A DNA stretch of 64,000 nucleotides from Thereva unica. Its lineage: Eukaryota; Arthropoda; Insecta; Diptera; Therevidae. The notes under the pieces were generated by a model. That model saw nothing but the letters and a program-made list of their open reading frames with translations, was not told the origin of the DNA and ran no database searches. The DNA is taken from NCBI GenBank assembly GCA_949987705.1, contig OX465282.1:64105922-64169921 (forward strand), given 5' to 3'. A program made the translations under genes and the position numbers. This document shows positions 1-14,500 of the stretch, in pieces (the first letter of the stretch is position 1; every line of letters starts with the position of its first letter).

Positions 1-2139
1 TTGCGGTTCATCCCGGGATTTCCAGTAATTACAGCAAAATTTGTTCTTTTTGGTCAAGTCTGACAAGTACTAAACAGTTACAGTTTTGCTAATATCTCCG
101 GAATTTCCAAATGAAGTCATTCGCTTCCCAGTTTGTCAATGGCGATTCAGCCCGCTTAATACAAACTTGAACACCCGCTTTAGTGCAGCGAACGAAATAC
201 GGAGGAAATGTTTGTTTGCTAACGTTCAGGAAAAACAAATTCTCTAGAAAAATCTTGTGGATTTACTACTATTTTAGTTATTTGAACTAGCTTCTCTCGG
301 GATTGCTTTGTCATCAGTTCTGATACTAGCCAATTTTCCACTAGTGCTAAACGTATAACTATTTTGTAAGAAGTCAGTTTATTCCATCTTCGTTTATCAT
401 ACTGGGAAGTTAATCGTGTGGACCGAAGGGGTCCAACCCACATCCCAACTAGTTTCTTTTGTGCATCGATAGTCTCTAAGTATAATATTCCATTGTACAT
501 AACGAAAATGATCTAGTTTACATAAAGCATATTCAAAAATGCATTTGATGCAGATTCTTTTTCTGGTTCAAATTTGCCGTCGTATGCCTGTGTGAACAGC
601 TCAGTTTTCGGTCATTTAAATGTTCTGGTCAAGTTTGGCCGTTGTGAGCCCGAATGTGCTCATAAGCGGTCAGTGGTGGCCCATTGTAAGGCCATATTTT
701 ATTTTTACTTGGATTATTGTATAATTTGTGCATAATAACATAATTAATCTACCGAAAATAAAGGTTTAAAAAGTTAAAGGCGCATAAAAATAAAATCTCG
801 CGCGGGGCGCCAAAATACTTAAAGCGTGTCTTCAAACCATGCCTTTTATGAATTTTAAAAGTTTAAAAAAAATATTGAGCCTCTTGAGCCTAGCTTAAGA
901 AAGTTCTAAAAAACCGTCCTCACTACGTGGTCACTACACGGACCTACATGTCACGCGCTTTAGGCCGTTTGAAAAAAGCGCGCGTGAGCTTGTATTTTCT
1001 GAATCGTGAGTTGAGATTAATTTCTAGAATTATTAACTTTACTTTGGATCCTAAAATAAAAACCAATCTGAAAAAAATTATGAATATTGATTAATCTACA
1101 TTAGGAAAGATCGTACGCGATTTTGAAAAGCCCGTATTGTGTGGATTTACCATGTACGGGCCTTTTCGTAAAAGTAGACGTATGCTTTGCAACGATGCAA
1201 TGATTCAAAGTCATTCGTTCGGAAACGTACAAGATTCAAGTTTATTGCACAACAGTCAAAGCAACAACGCAGCCATTTTCGAATGTATGTTTTTGAGTAG
1301 TGGATGAAAGTTTTTGTTACTATATACAAATGTTGGCTTTAGCTGTTTATAATGTTTATTTTTTAGTATATTTAGTTTTCACTCCTATTAAAAACTTTGC
1401 GTTTAGGAGCGGATTGATGTACCGCATACGTATGCGAAAAGAAGTTTGCGCTGCTTTATTGCCGATTCGTTGTTGCTCTGTTGCATTGATGTTTACAAAA
1501 AGGCCCTACCTTTTTAAGCACAGCCTTTTTGTCCTTTTACCATTAAAAAGGGCGTAAAAAGTCATAAAACTCTATAGGCAAAAGCTCGTTTGAACTAAGG
1601 TGGATGCACCATCACATATTAATTATTATGGCGGCCGACTGCAAAGTATGTCTGAGCTGTACTGCTTACCATTTTAATAGGATCTGAATCCAAGTTTTCA
1701 ATTGATTTCAAGTCTAATAAAACCTTAATCTTAACTAATCTTTGCATTTACTCACTTGTGCTTCAATCACGACACTCCATGTTGCCAGTCCAGACCTTGT
1801 TAAAATTTAGAAATTAAAATTCGCCTTCTTATATTCGTCTGTATTTAATCTAATTAATGTCAGACTTTTGTATTTTGTCATTTGTTTTTTTTTTTGGCTC
1901 ATGGATAATTCTTTTCATCGTATATAGGGATCTAATTTTCACAGAAATTTATTCCGGAACTGCGATAGAGGCGTAAAGCTTCTTAGTTAATTTAGTCATA
2001 TCATTTGATTTATTTCATAACTAGTTGTTTCGTTAAATAATAGTGGAGTTTTATAACTAATCCTGTACTGTCAATTAGCAGCATTGTTTAAAATCAGTCC
2101 ATTCTTTTTGACCATTTAACAACTGCTCTGTTTCTATAG
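1..2139. other. No gene recognised (AT-rich, upstream of first exons)
   Basis: I see no recognisable gene, transposon end or RNA gene here. A 93-codon open frame on the minus strand (500-219) has fairly protein-like composition, but no motif, splice context or family match that I recognise, so it is not called. This stretch may be intron of the gene whose exons begin at 2140. Confidence 0.4.
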
Positions 2140-4668
2140 ATCGATCGTGGGCTCGTAGAGCGCGCACAGGTAGCGGAACAAAAAAACGGCCAGATTTATT
2201 AAGTATAGACTTTGGAATGGATAGAGAAAGGCCTAGCTCGCCATCGCCGCTGGTGGAAAATAAACCAGTTCTTACAGAGGAACCCAAACCGAGGTATTTT
2301 ATTTTGCATAGATATATAAAATGTTTATCTAACAAATTATTTACTGTAGAATCTCAAGGGAGTGGCGACAAAAAATTGAATCTTGGCTACAAGCAAACGA
2401 AAATGACGAAAAACAAAACGATGATTTTAAACGAAGACGACGATTGGCAACTAATAGGCGGTCGCTTGAAAACGAATCAGGTTAATTCTACTAAAAGCTC
2501 ATAGCATACTATTTTTTAATTAATTTATATCAAACAGAAAGCGAAAGAAATAAACTGGATACTTTACCAGAAGAAAAGGTTACCATCAATATCAATAGCA
2601 TGGAAACTTATAAGCGTGTGTATCCTGATTGGAAACCATCAGCTGCTCTCGAAAAAACAGATGTTGTAGGAGCTATCGAAGCTATCGAAGGTAATACACA
2701 TAGCAATTTCTATTTTTTTTGCGTAATGAAAACGAGAATTATTCTATTACAGATGTTCATACAATTGCAAAAGATAAATCTACATGGAGAAAATCCAACT
2801 TGAACGTGCCAAATAACTCAGAAGATGTCGAATCAGATACTCGTAAATATAAGCGGCAAGGCTCCGGATCACATTCTAGTTCTCCATTACATTCAATAAT
2901 TGAAGAAGATAAAAGAAAGAGCGTCATACAAAAATTAGGAGAACGACCTTCTTCAGATAAGCTACATATTTATATAAGACGACCATCAGAGCCAAACGAA
3001 GATGATAATACTAACACAAAATCCGTCACAACAATTAAATCTCCAACATTTAATACAAAAACACCATACTCAACACTAGATAATAAATATTGCACCGGTA
3101 TTAGTAATTCACATCCTGTGGGTAATTGTAATAAGTTATCTGATAGAAATTCAGAACGTTATAGTAAAATAGAAATAGATTCTGATAATATAGAAACACC
3201 ACCAGTCTCTAGACGAGCTTTAACTAGTCCTCTTGGAAAGAAATTACAAGTGCCAAGACCTTTGCACTCTGATACTATTAATAGCAATTTATTAAATGAT
3301 GCTAAACGTCAAAGAGATAATACAGATGGTACTGAAGCTTTAGGTCATTTTGATAGATTTTCTGCTGCACGAAGAACTCGAAGATACAAACGTCCAACCG
3401 ACTACAGTAGTGGTAATGAAGATACGTCGCCAACTTCAGTTGAAACAGTATCTATTGAATCGGATTTAAAAACCAGTACTGAAGAACAAAGAGAGAAGGC
3501 CATAGAAAAAGATAGTAAAGAAAGTGAAAAGGAAGTTCGATTAAAACGATGGCAAGAACGATTAAAAGGTATCAATCCTGGTAAAGAAGGCAATAAAACC
3601 AACTCCGGAAAAACTATTTCTAAACTAGAAAAAGTTGGGCGTCATATTAGTTCAATAAACCAGGAAGATGTGAGAGAAGCTATACGAAATTTGAAATCTC
3701 CAACGGGTACCCCGGAAAGAATTTGGAGCCCTCCTCGGGAGATTATAAAAGAAAGGCAGTCGAATGTAAAATCTTCTAATCACGAACTTAATGATGAAGG
3801 ATTTGAAGAGACCCAAAGCCTAGTTTCTGACACACCATCACATGGCAAGGAAAGCACGTCTTCGTGTAACGAGCCATCAGACAGCCATCACAAAAGAGCA
3901 AAGCCAGTCCGAATGACATCTACAGATAGCGCAGCTACCACAACAAGTAGTGATACAAATAAACCCCGTGCTTCGCCAAAATCTCAAATTCAAAATTTAC
4001 TAGAAAGAAGCAAGCGTAGTTTTGAAAGGAGTCGTTCAATGAGAACACCGACCCCAATGAGTACTTTATCAACGGCTGCTATACCAAGAAGAACAAATTC
4101 TCTACGCAAAAGTGATTCAACAAATAGTTCTGGCTCTCCCAGTAAGCGAGATGTAGAAAGAAGTAGCTCAAGAACAAGTCTAAGAAGCTCTAGATCATCT
4201 TTGAATAGTGCAGTATCAACAAGTACGGTACGTAGAATGCCAGCAAAAACACATGTATCTTCGTCCGCTGAATCTTCTCCAAGCAAACGGCCTTTAGCTA
4301 CACAAAATTCAGCAATATCAAAAACAGTTAACAGAGTTCCAGCCAGTCGTAGCAGCTCAAGTGGTTCTAGTATAGGTCCGGGTGTTAGGAAACCGCCAGT
4401 TAAATCGGCAACAACGCTAGGTAGTACAAGCTTCAAAGAGAATCAACAAAACTCAAATGGTTTACCAAACAATAAGACTGCTGCTCGAAACGCAATTTTA
4501 TCAAGTAGAACAAATGTTTCAAGTCCAAGTAGTAGTAATAGCCTTAATCAAAATAGAAGTCCCAGTAAAATTGGCGCGAGTAATAATCCACGTCTGAGCG
4601 GTTTCATGAGACCCACTGCGTCAAGCGCAACAAAAAGACAACAGGTCGATGGCAAAAGCAATAAATAA
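2140..4668 (+). CDS. 3' exons of a long serine-rich, low-complexity protein (partial)
   Basis: Four exons join in phase: 2140-2293, 2350-2480, 2538-2690 and 2753-4668. Acceptors are tctatag, ctgtag, aacag and attacag; donors are gag|gtattt, cag|gttaat and aag|gtaata. The visible part is about 783 residues, ending at a TAA at 4666-4668. The first exon opens in the middle of a codon, so the start lies upstream. The N-terminal third has a charged, helix-like stretch (WRQKIESWLQANENDE) followed by an RRRRLATNRRS basic patch. The last exon codes a long disordered tail rich in Ser, Arg, Lys and Asn, with many SPSK, RSS and SSS runs that look like phosphorylation sites. Conserved-looking islands are QEDVREAIRNLKSPT and DEGFEETQSLVSDTPS. 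I do not recognise the family with confidence. A cytoskeletal scaffold, for example the tail of a formin, is only a guess. Confidence 0.75.
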
Positions 4669-5531
4669 ACAGGAGAATCTTAAATACATATTTTTATACC
4701 TAGTACTAAGTTTGCAGAATTGTTTATACTAGAAGTTACATAACATTATAAATCACGAGTTAATTAAAGCACTTATATCCAATCCAAAAACAAAAAAGGA
4801 AATGCATAACAAACCGTCCCTGTTGTATGTAGACAGACTTATTTAAAAAATATTTTTTTTAAATTAGATGTTAAGACCAAAAAAGAAAGAAAAAGATACT
4901 TTTACTCAGGCTCAAATCCTATTCGAAATCCGTCTGTTTTACTTTCTACATTATACACTGTACCCGATTACACAAAAATTTGTCGCGTTTATCTCTTATT
5001 ACAACGTTCAATAACAAATAATCAAATATTTATAAACCAAATGACAGTTGTTACAAATTCTAACTTATGGTGCGTTTATTAGTAAATATAATTTTGTTAG
5101 AGTTAGTAGAACCTAATAGAAATAATTTTTATTTTTTTATAACAATACAATTAACCCTTTTTTGCATTAATATAAATAAGCAAATTGAAAGTGCACAAAT
5201 TTTTTGTAAAGAATTTGCTATCAAAAGAGGTTAAGTATTTTTTGATACATAGTTGACCATACCATTTCATTATTGTTTATAGTCTTCTAGAATAATAAAC
5301 ATTACCTTAAACTTTTTTTTACTTAGCTTTAATAATTTTTGTGTGTATTAATAACTTTTTCCAATATAGCAAGAAAAAAATTTAAAAAAAACAGATTTAA
5401 AATAATAGTTAGTCTTTATAGTGGCCATACTTTAAATGAGGATAAAAAAAAATTTTCTAACTAACAAAATAATTTATTATCTCTTTCTTTTTTTTATAAA
5501 ATCAGAAAAACATTTAAAAGCATTCAATAAA
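4669..5531 (+). other. 3' UTR and convergent gene ends
   Basis: This AT-rich stretch follows the stop of the serine-rich gene. Poly(A) signals AATAAA are visible at 5294-5299 and 5526-5531 on the plus strand. On the minus strand TTTATT at 5473-5478 could serve msl-3, whose stop is at 5558. The two transcripts are convergent and may overlap at their 3' ends. No other gene is seen. Confidence 0.5.
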
Positions 5532-5557
5532 AAATGTAAACTTTAAATTTGTTTGTT

Positions 5558-8500
5558 TCAATCACTTATTTTCTCTTCTGTTGTTTGAGGTGGCGTTTTT
5601 TGTGGAGATTCCTTGTAGTAATTGTGTTCGCCAAACCATTCTTTATGGGATTCGAGATATCTGAAAAACAAATTAGTGTATGGTTTATAGTTTAACAAAA
5701 GAAAAGAAGAAACAACAGGAAAAGAAAATTTAGCGAGAAATTTTTCAAAGAAGAAGAAAATCAAGAATATGTAGAAAAAGAAAATATAAATAGAAAAGTG
5801 ACAACTGCACATATGACAACGCCGAAGACATAGAAGTTAAATGAAACAACTTGAAAACCCTAATCAAAGAATCAGCATCAAACGATCTAGGATATGAGCC
5901 CCTTGAAAGAAGAATGGTTCGATAATGATTGTGCACGAGTAAAGCAGGAAAAGAATGTAGTATATGTATCAAGCACACCACAGAAGGGGAAATGCAGTTA
6001 AGACATAGAAAGAAAAAGAAGGCAGAAGAAAAGATTACACAAAGCGGAGAAAAAAGAGTACTCGGAAAACGGTTACGGTTTCAACTCCAGATTAACAATC
6101 TGTAAAAATAAGCATGGCACATGAGTACCAAAGAACGATCTCTAACTAAATAGCGTGAACTGCTAGTCCCAAGTGAGGAGCATAACAGAAAATATGGAAC
6201 TAGCAGAACTAGTGTGAGACATGCCTACATTAGAAGACGCACAAAACGCTGTGAAAAACTAAAAAACCAGAAATCCCCGGGTAAAAATAATATTGTAGCA
6301 GAGCTATTAAAACAAATTGCAGGGGGGTTATCCTGGAATGGGATTTGAAAGTCATCAAAATCGAAAATAAGAAAATAATGCGAATTCGAATTAAATTTGG
6401 CCGTCAGTCATCGGATATCAGTCCGTGAGTAAAGCCATTGACGGATGCGTTGAATTTATTTGTTCGTTTTAAAATATTTTATACTCTTTAAATATTCCTG
6501 AAACAATTGTTCGCATTAAAATGTCTAATTAAGTTGATAAATGAAGTTGATTGGCCGAAAATAATTTCGTTTCGAATATTTATCAGACAATAATTTCAAT
6601 ACGATGCGATCTCATTCAGCGATACAAAAACTAAATCGTATCGCAACTGGGTTCCGTTTGCTTCTCACTTTCGAATCGCATTCCAGAATAACCCCCCAGC
6701 TCTGGGAAATTATCAAAGCAACTTTCGCCCCGGAAGATCTATGTACTACTATAGAAACCGAGATACATGGAAAACTCGGGAAAAACGCTATATCTCTGGC
6801 GGCCATCTTTCATTTATTTTTTTTTTTTTTTTGATTCCGAAATTGTTTTCTTAAAATTCCTTTCTGGAGATTTTTATATTAATTTCCCCGGACTACTACT
6901 AAAAGCGGCATATTAGCTTGAAATGAGCTTGAGTTCTTCAGCTGTCATTTGAAGTTACTCTTATATTTCTTTTATCGTGCTTTTATTTCTTTATTAACAA
7001 TTTTGTCTCCTCAAATTTCCACAAATTTCTTTTAGACACATTCACAAGCCTAATAGGGTTTATACACGGGCACCAACGAATGATCATTGAAAGGGGAATA
7101 ATGATTATTAATATCGTCATTCGTTTCTTCACTGAATGAACCAAATAGAACTTCATTCGCCTTTAATGAAGTTGGAAACTGGAAGTTTTCCACCAATTAA
7201 AATGTTTGGAAGTCAAAACTTTCTCACTTGCTCACGGTGGTGGTTGATGTTTATGAGCAATATTTTTAAAGGGGGTTTAAATATATGTAAATGAGTGAAT
7301 CCACACTAAATAGATCTTATCGTAACGATGCATTAATAAATTATAAATGCTAACTTTTAATGTTTGCACTTACAATAGCCAAAATATCTAGTTTCTAGCT
7401 TCCTTTATTAAAAACGAAGCTAAATTTTTTTTTAAATTATATCATTTTCCCTAACTCATTGCTAACCGAGTTTCCTCGTCGTAAACAAGTTAACGCTTGG
7501 TAAATGCCTGTCCACGTCCATTTTGACAACTACTGTCATTCACTTGTATTTTCACAACTGCTCTCCCGTGTATTAGAATGTAAACGATATTATACAAATG
7601 GACGAAGTTGGAAGAATGATCATTCATTCGTGCTCGTGTATCAACCCCATGACTTTCACAATTTCGAGCATTCGAGCTCGGTTTTTTTTCTTTTTACCGA
7701 CTCCAGTCGAGATGTTTTCATTTACATTCGTACTTGAAGCACGATTCATGGAAACGCACTAAATGAAAGAGATAATGTGCAGAATAAGAATTGAAGCAGA
7801 AATTGTGCGAATTGGAGACTTTTTTTTACAAAAACAGAACTGTAAGCTCAGGAGTCACCCTTTGTACTACTAGTCCGTTATGTCGTTTGTCACGTCATGG
7901 TGCAATGTCTAGCAGTAAGCTTAGTACAGGAGGGAAATAGGTATAGGGTTATGAGGGGTCGGGAGGGTGTTGAAGAAGATGGCTATGAACCCTGCATTTT
8001 AACTCTTGGATATTGTAGGAGTTCGGAAATACTGACTGCGAAAGGCTGTTCGAGTAGTTCTATTTAGAAATGAATTACTAGTTTGTAGAGTGTGTGAATA
8101 GGGGAGTTCCAGATAGAGGGAATGAGACGAGTGGGCCAATCTGGTGTTACGGGTATAAGATTGCCATGGAGGCAGGAGAGCGTTTATTTCGGAGGAACAG
8201 TCACTATGACAAAACAAACGCAAGAGTATGATAAAAACTTATAATATCGAAAGCATTACAATTTAACTTGGAAATTTTTTTTTGGAATTATGAATATACT
8301 TGGCTTGTTTTTTTAATAAAATCTGATTAAAAGGGAACGTGGAGAATTTTGCCAGCTATCTATCGGTTGCCATTAAAATTTCATTTTCATGAAAAACTGA
8401 AGTGCGGTTTTTGGATTAATAGCTGCGATCCATTGGGCGTTTTTTCTACTCGCAAGTACTTCCAAGTACATCACCAATGGAACGAGATTTTTGACAATTA

Positions 8501-11500
8501 CCAGTAAAATCTAATCTCAAAGTAAATGTTTATTTTAACAAAGAGGATCAATGTTTTTTTTCGAGTTTGTTTTGAACTAAAAGTGATATAATATAATACA
8601 TATATTTTTTACAATAAAATATGGAAATGAATTTATTTATTTCTCTTTATATACATAAGCTTAACCTTCAAAAAGAAAAATCCATCTATTTTTGAATAGT
8701 TAAAGCTTTAAAAACCTTCGTTTTATGCATAACTGCACCAGAACAAGGGCAAGGGTAATTGCGAGTAGCTAGCAGCAGTTTTGAGTACTTTGCCAGTCCC
8801 GCTAGAAAGAGCTGCAGAGAAATTCATACTGCAATTAATGAAAAAAAAACGATATACTACTGTGTCCAAAAAATAAGGTGACATTTGAATTTAAACTGCG
8901 CGCGTAAAGTTGGAAACATTTGGTGTTGGAGTCAAAATTGGAAGTGTGTAGGTTGGTTAACAACTTAAAATTGAAGTTTGTCGACGGTTGGAATAAAATC
9001 AAAAATTTTTAATTTTTAGTAGAAGTTGGCAACCATGTTGTATGTCTGTAGCGGTATTGAGAACTTAGCCAGCGAAAATTATTTGCAAAAGTAATTGGAA
9101 CGGTGCACTTCGTTAATGTTTGCACGGATGTTGACAATCAAGTTGGTGTGTCTGTACATTTCATGATGCCAACTTTGTTGTCAGCCAAGTTTGTCGTCTG
9201 GATTTGGAGAAGGCCAAGCGGGCGGGCCAAAAAGTCAACAAGGAATATTATTTGAACGTTATGCGTCGTTTGCGTAACGCTATCCGCCTAAAAAGGCCGG
9301 AATTGTGGAAAGACAATTCTTGGTTTTTAAACCACGATAATGCACCATCCCATACTGCACTCGTAATTCGTGACCATTTCGCCAAAAACTCAACTCATAT
9401 CGTTCCGCAACCACCGTATTCACCTGATGTGGCGCCGTGCGACTTCTGGCTGTTCAGCAAGCTCAAAAGACCGCTCCGGGGACACCGTTTTGATACGATA
9501 GAGGAGATTCAAGCCGCAGCGAAGACGGAACTGAAGACCATCCCGGAAAGTGACTACAATCAGTGTTTCGAAGATTGCAAAATCTGTTGGCATAAGTCCA
9601 TTGCATCGGGAGGGGATTACTCTGAAGGGGATGAAATTGATTTGGAAGAATAAATAAAGAATTTTCAAAATAAATACAATGTCACCTTATTTTTTTGACA
9701 CAGCAATATGTGCATTTCTAAAAGACGGAATGACCGCTAGAACATGCCAGTTGAAACTCGACATCGAAAGGGTCAAAGAATTTATATAGGCACTTATCGA
9801 AAATGTCAACGATTTGCAATCACAACAAATATTTAAAAGACCTGCGACAATCAAATGATTGCCATGGCAATTTATTTGCCGAAATCCTACAATATTTTTG
9901 ACATTATGGAACATTTTAATTGTACGTGGATTGTTCACATTTACATTTGCTTTAAAGAGACTGCTTTGTTGCACAGATTATAATCAAATTGTTGACTTGT
10001 CAAAGTGTTGTCAAACGAAATCGTCAAAATTTTGTTAGAACACTTGATTCAAATCAAAGAAAAGTGCCATACTTAGGGATGCTAATTTCAACTGATAATG
10101 GAACATATCAAGGAGACTATAGTTCAACTATACAGTATCCTTATAAGATCAATGAATGTATTTGTGGATCCAAAGCACATTAATAAGTAAAGAAGAACAC
10201 ATACTAGGGTGCTTTGAAAGAAATGTAATCATGAACTGTATCAGTTGTATAAAGTTCCAAACATCTTAAAAACTATTAACAGAGCTCAACAAACAAAACA
10301 CCAGACAATAATAAATATAAGTATACAAATAGAGTAGAAGATCTACGAGCCCTAGATATACCGACAATTGTGGAGGAGAATTTTGCGGAAACCGAAGCCA
10401 ATAACAGGCTGTGGAGCTGATGACGAATCTTGTTAATATACTTATTACTTTGTATACAAAGCCTTTTTATCACAAATTTTAAACTTTTTTTTTCAGTGTG
10501 CTGTAATTAATGTGAAATTTTTAATATTAATATCCAACCCTATCAAGAACTCTCCTTTAACTCGATTCTATTTCGATTCCATTCTTTTCGCATTAGAATA
10601 TACATATTTCTTAAAATTGTATTCTTTCTGAAGCATACAAAACGCCATTTTGACATACAACAGCTAATTTCGAAAACCGACAAAGAGAAAACATTTTGTC
10701 ACTCCAGCGGAATACCCACCCGATTATGTTGTACGAAAAAGTACGAGTAAAATACAATAAGCTGTGTGGCATCATTCCAAATTCAAAATGGCTCCCAACA
10801 CAAGAGAGCGGAAGACATAACAGAATACAAAGTAGACAAACATATCAACTTGAAATTTTGCTTGTATGCATAAGCCGTGTTTTTTTAATGAACTATATAT
10901 GTAGTTCTTTCATCGAGTTCATTAAAAAAACGACAAGGGAAATGAAGCGCCTACTTCGATGCTTAAAAATTTCAAAATTAAACGGAAGTTAAGAGTTATT
11001 TTTTACACCGTTACACGATATCCTCGCTAGAAAATAATAAATATGTTTCTAAAAAATCAATTATTTGTTATAAATTTGCTCTCATCACTTTCCTGTTGTT
11101 TTTATTTTTAAATTACGTCTTTCCGACCCCTGAAAGTATGCAGCATGCCAACCCCCGAAACAACATGCCAACCCTCGAAAGTATGGAATATGCAAATTAA
11201 GAAATTTCCCAAAACCTCGATAGAAACCCCGATAAAACCTGGGTTTTCAGATTTGTATGGGGAAGAACTATATAGTTCATTAAAAAAACACGGGTATAGT
11301 TCACGATCGATCATTGTTCATTCATTCATCATAGTTCACGATCGGACCATTGCATTGCAGGCCAAAAATGCACAATTTGCCGCACTTAAAAATTCTAATT
11401 AACTTACTCTACCTCTACCTATCTTAGTTTATTAACACTGGAACTTTTCGTTTACGCCCCACACTTTTTTACATTTTAAAAGGCAGGTTATTCCCATACA

Positions 11501-14500
11501 CAGGCTGGAGGAATAACAATTTTGCACGGTGGGTTCCAAATTTGAAAAATTGATTACTTTTTTTGGCGCCATGAGAGAAGTTGCATGCGGACGATTCTGA
11601 ATATGTTTGACTAGGTATCCGTTGTGCACGTAGTACACAATTTTTCACTATGGAATCTTAAAAAGTTGTAACATACTCTAAATTTCTTTAAGTATCCAAA
11701 ATTATTTTTTACAGATTTGTTCTTTTTTCATTATACGTTTTTCCTACCGCGAAGTTTGCGCACATAATCTTTTTTTATTGAAAGGCGTTGCAACGAACGC
11801 GGTTTTTACTAGTCATCAATAATACACAACGATGTCTTTTTCTTTGATAGATATATTGCAAGTGAGATTTTTTATGAAAACATTTTTTAATTTCTGTTTC
11901 TTTGTTTGAGAAATTTGTGTTTGATAGATTGACAGCTAGGTAAGTCTATTTATCAAATTGGTTAATTTAACTAACGATTGCTGTTGAAATCCTAAAATTA
12001 ATAAACAATTACGGAGAAAAATTGCGTTTAAGCTCCATTTTGATCTGGCAAACAAAAATTTCCATTACCACTACTACTTCATTATCATTTATTCTTTTTT
12101 CTTCCGATTAGAGCTCGCTATCAGAGATTGTCAATCATGATGGATCGGTCAGCTATGCACCTGCCTTTGAGCTCTAGGGAAACCGTATTTCCTGTTCTAA
12201 GAGCACTAAACCCAACTAAAGACTAGGCCTTCTCTCTCCTTTAATTCGTTGTATGAAGATGTGATCACATCCGCTGCTACCGCATCCCTCCTTCTTTTCT
12301 CGGTCTGCCTATGAGTATTCTGCCTACACTGCGCGACACTTGAATACCCTCATTTGAAATTGTGGCCTGAAACATACTGTAATGGTAAAATTTCCCGAAA
12401 ACCATTTCCATTACATTTTTTAACTCTTTTTATATGGTTCCTAATTAGCAAGAAAAAAAACTGGAAATGATAATGATTTAAAATCCCGTTATTCAATTTT
12501 AGTCCTATTTGCAATGCGACACTTGATTACCCTCATCTATGACAATTTCCAGGGTGTCCCCCCGCTTACCAAACGATTAATGTTAGATAGCAGGCAAAAA
12601 ATGATCCGACAAAACACACAAAAACGGGGGGCTATCTGCGTCCGTTTACGAGATAGGGTGTTTTGAATTTTGATTTGGGGAAAAAATGAAGTTTAATTTT
12701 TTAGAATAAAAAAGTAATGAAACAACGGTTGATATTCACAATAACGCTCTCATTTCAATAACAGAAACAATAGTGTATGATGGGAAAAAACAGACACAAT
12801 TTGTATAAAAAATATGAAAAGAATGAAATGTTTCCCATCTTTTCACTCTAATTCAAAAGGTAGGTCCTAAGGTCTTTTTTTAATCATTTTTAACATCTCC
12901 AAAAGTTTCTTAAAAAATTCATGGAACCAGGTGCCTTGGCTTTTTTTTTGCTATATGCAATTCAAAAAAGAGTACTTAGTCCAACGTATTGGAGCATGTG
13001 CCTCGGAAATCTTGCCACATTGTTCTACTTATCTCGATATCTCCGCATCTTATTTGCAATTAGCTATTATACTGGGCGCTTTCAGTAATGCAGGATGCGT
13101 GCGCAAATGACTTATTCAGCAATTGAAAGCGTGAAGCTTTCAATGACTGAATAAGTCAATTGCGCACGCATCCTGCATTACTGAAAGCGCCCACTTTTAT
13201 GAAGCCTCTTGCGCTTTACCCGAATTGGGGTACCCATTAACAAGCTCTCACCATATAACAAATAAATGAGATTTTACAGGACATTCTCGAGTATCTCATA
13301 AGGTACGTCTACACTGGTGCGCTTTCGTCTTCCTCTTTCAATTCAACATGCGTTTCACCTTGCGCTTTCATTTTTCAACATAGCATGCGCGATGGAACGG
13401 AGGTTTGACGCATGCAACAAGTGTCCACATTGCCCCAATGAGTTGATCAGTAATCTAGTGAGTTGTTATTTTTTTCATTGTTGTTAAAAAAATGAATGCA
13501 GAGTTATTACTCGGAATAAGTGCAGCGTTTGTTGTAATTAAAAAAAGGCAAAAGGATAAGAGAAAACGAGTGTGGATCAAAGATTTCTTAAAAACACGTA
13601 ACTTTAATTTCATCAATGAACTGGAGCGCGTTCAAAAACCTTACTATGGTTAACCATAGTTAACTATGATAATTTTTTTTTCTTTCAAAAACTCTGTGGT
13701 TAACAACAATATAACCACGAGCATAACTTTTTGGCGTTCAAAAACTCCCGTGATTAACCATGGTGTAGTTAAATTTTAACCATGCTCGGGAGCATGGTTA
13801 GCGATAGTTAAGAAGAAGAAGAATAAAAACAACTCTTACATTTGTTTTAATGTTAACAATGAACAGATCGAAGTGGCATTTCTGAAATTGTTACAAATAA
13901 ATAATTAATGGACATATACAGAATAATTCAAGCAAATTACGGAGAATATTTTATGGGAAAAATTTTTTAATTTTTTTTTAAATTCGTAGTTAACCTTCTT
14001 CTATAAAATTCAAAGTTTCTTCACTAGACTGAGTAGACATTATTAATAACTTTGTTTTAATATAATAAAACAACTATTTAAACTATTTATTGTCATTAGT
14101 TGGTCAAATTAATTTCGGTATTATCAACACTTTGGAGATTATTTAAATTTCATTCACTTGAAAACAAATAAAAATTCACTAACGAACAAACAAAACTTAA
14201 CTTACAAGGAGAGTTGAACGAAAAATCCAAGTAGTTGGATATGCGTGCGTCATGGCTTGCGCTGGTGGGATTGCCTTCTTTCAACATCCAAGAGGCATGC
14301 GTTGTGAGCATGCCTCCACTCTGCCTCCCCGTGCGCTATGACGCATGCCCTTGTTGAAAGAAAAAGCGCACCAGTGTAGACGTACCTATACGGCTACACA
14401 AGGTACTATTGAAAAATCATGTACAGTTTAGGCTCCTTAGAGAAACGTATTGGAACTTTACTGAGAACCAGGAAGGTGTAAAGTTAAAAGAATACTTAAA

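Noticed and set aside
3402..4436. Minus-strand open frames of 66 and 148 codons
   Set aside because: They are shadows of the low-complexity serine-rich exon on the plus strand.
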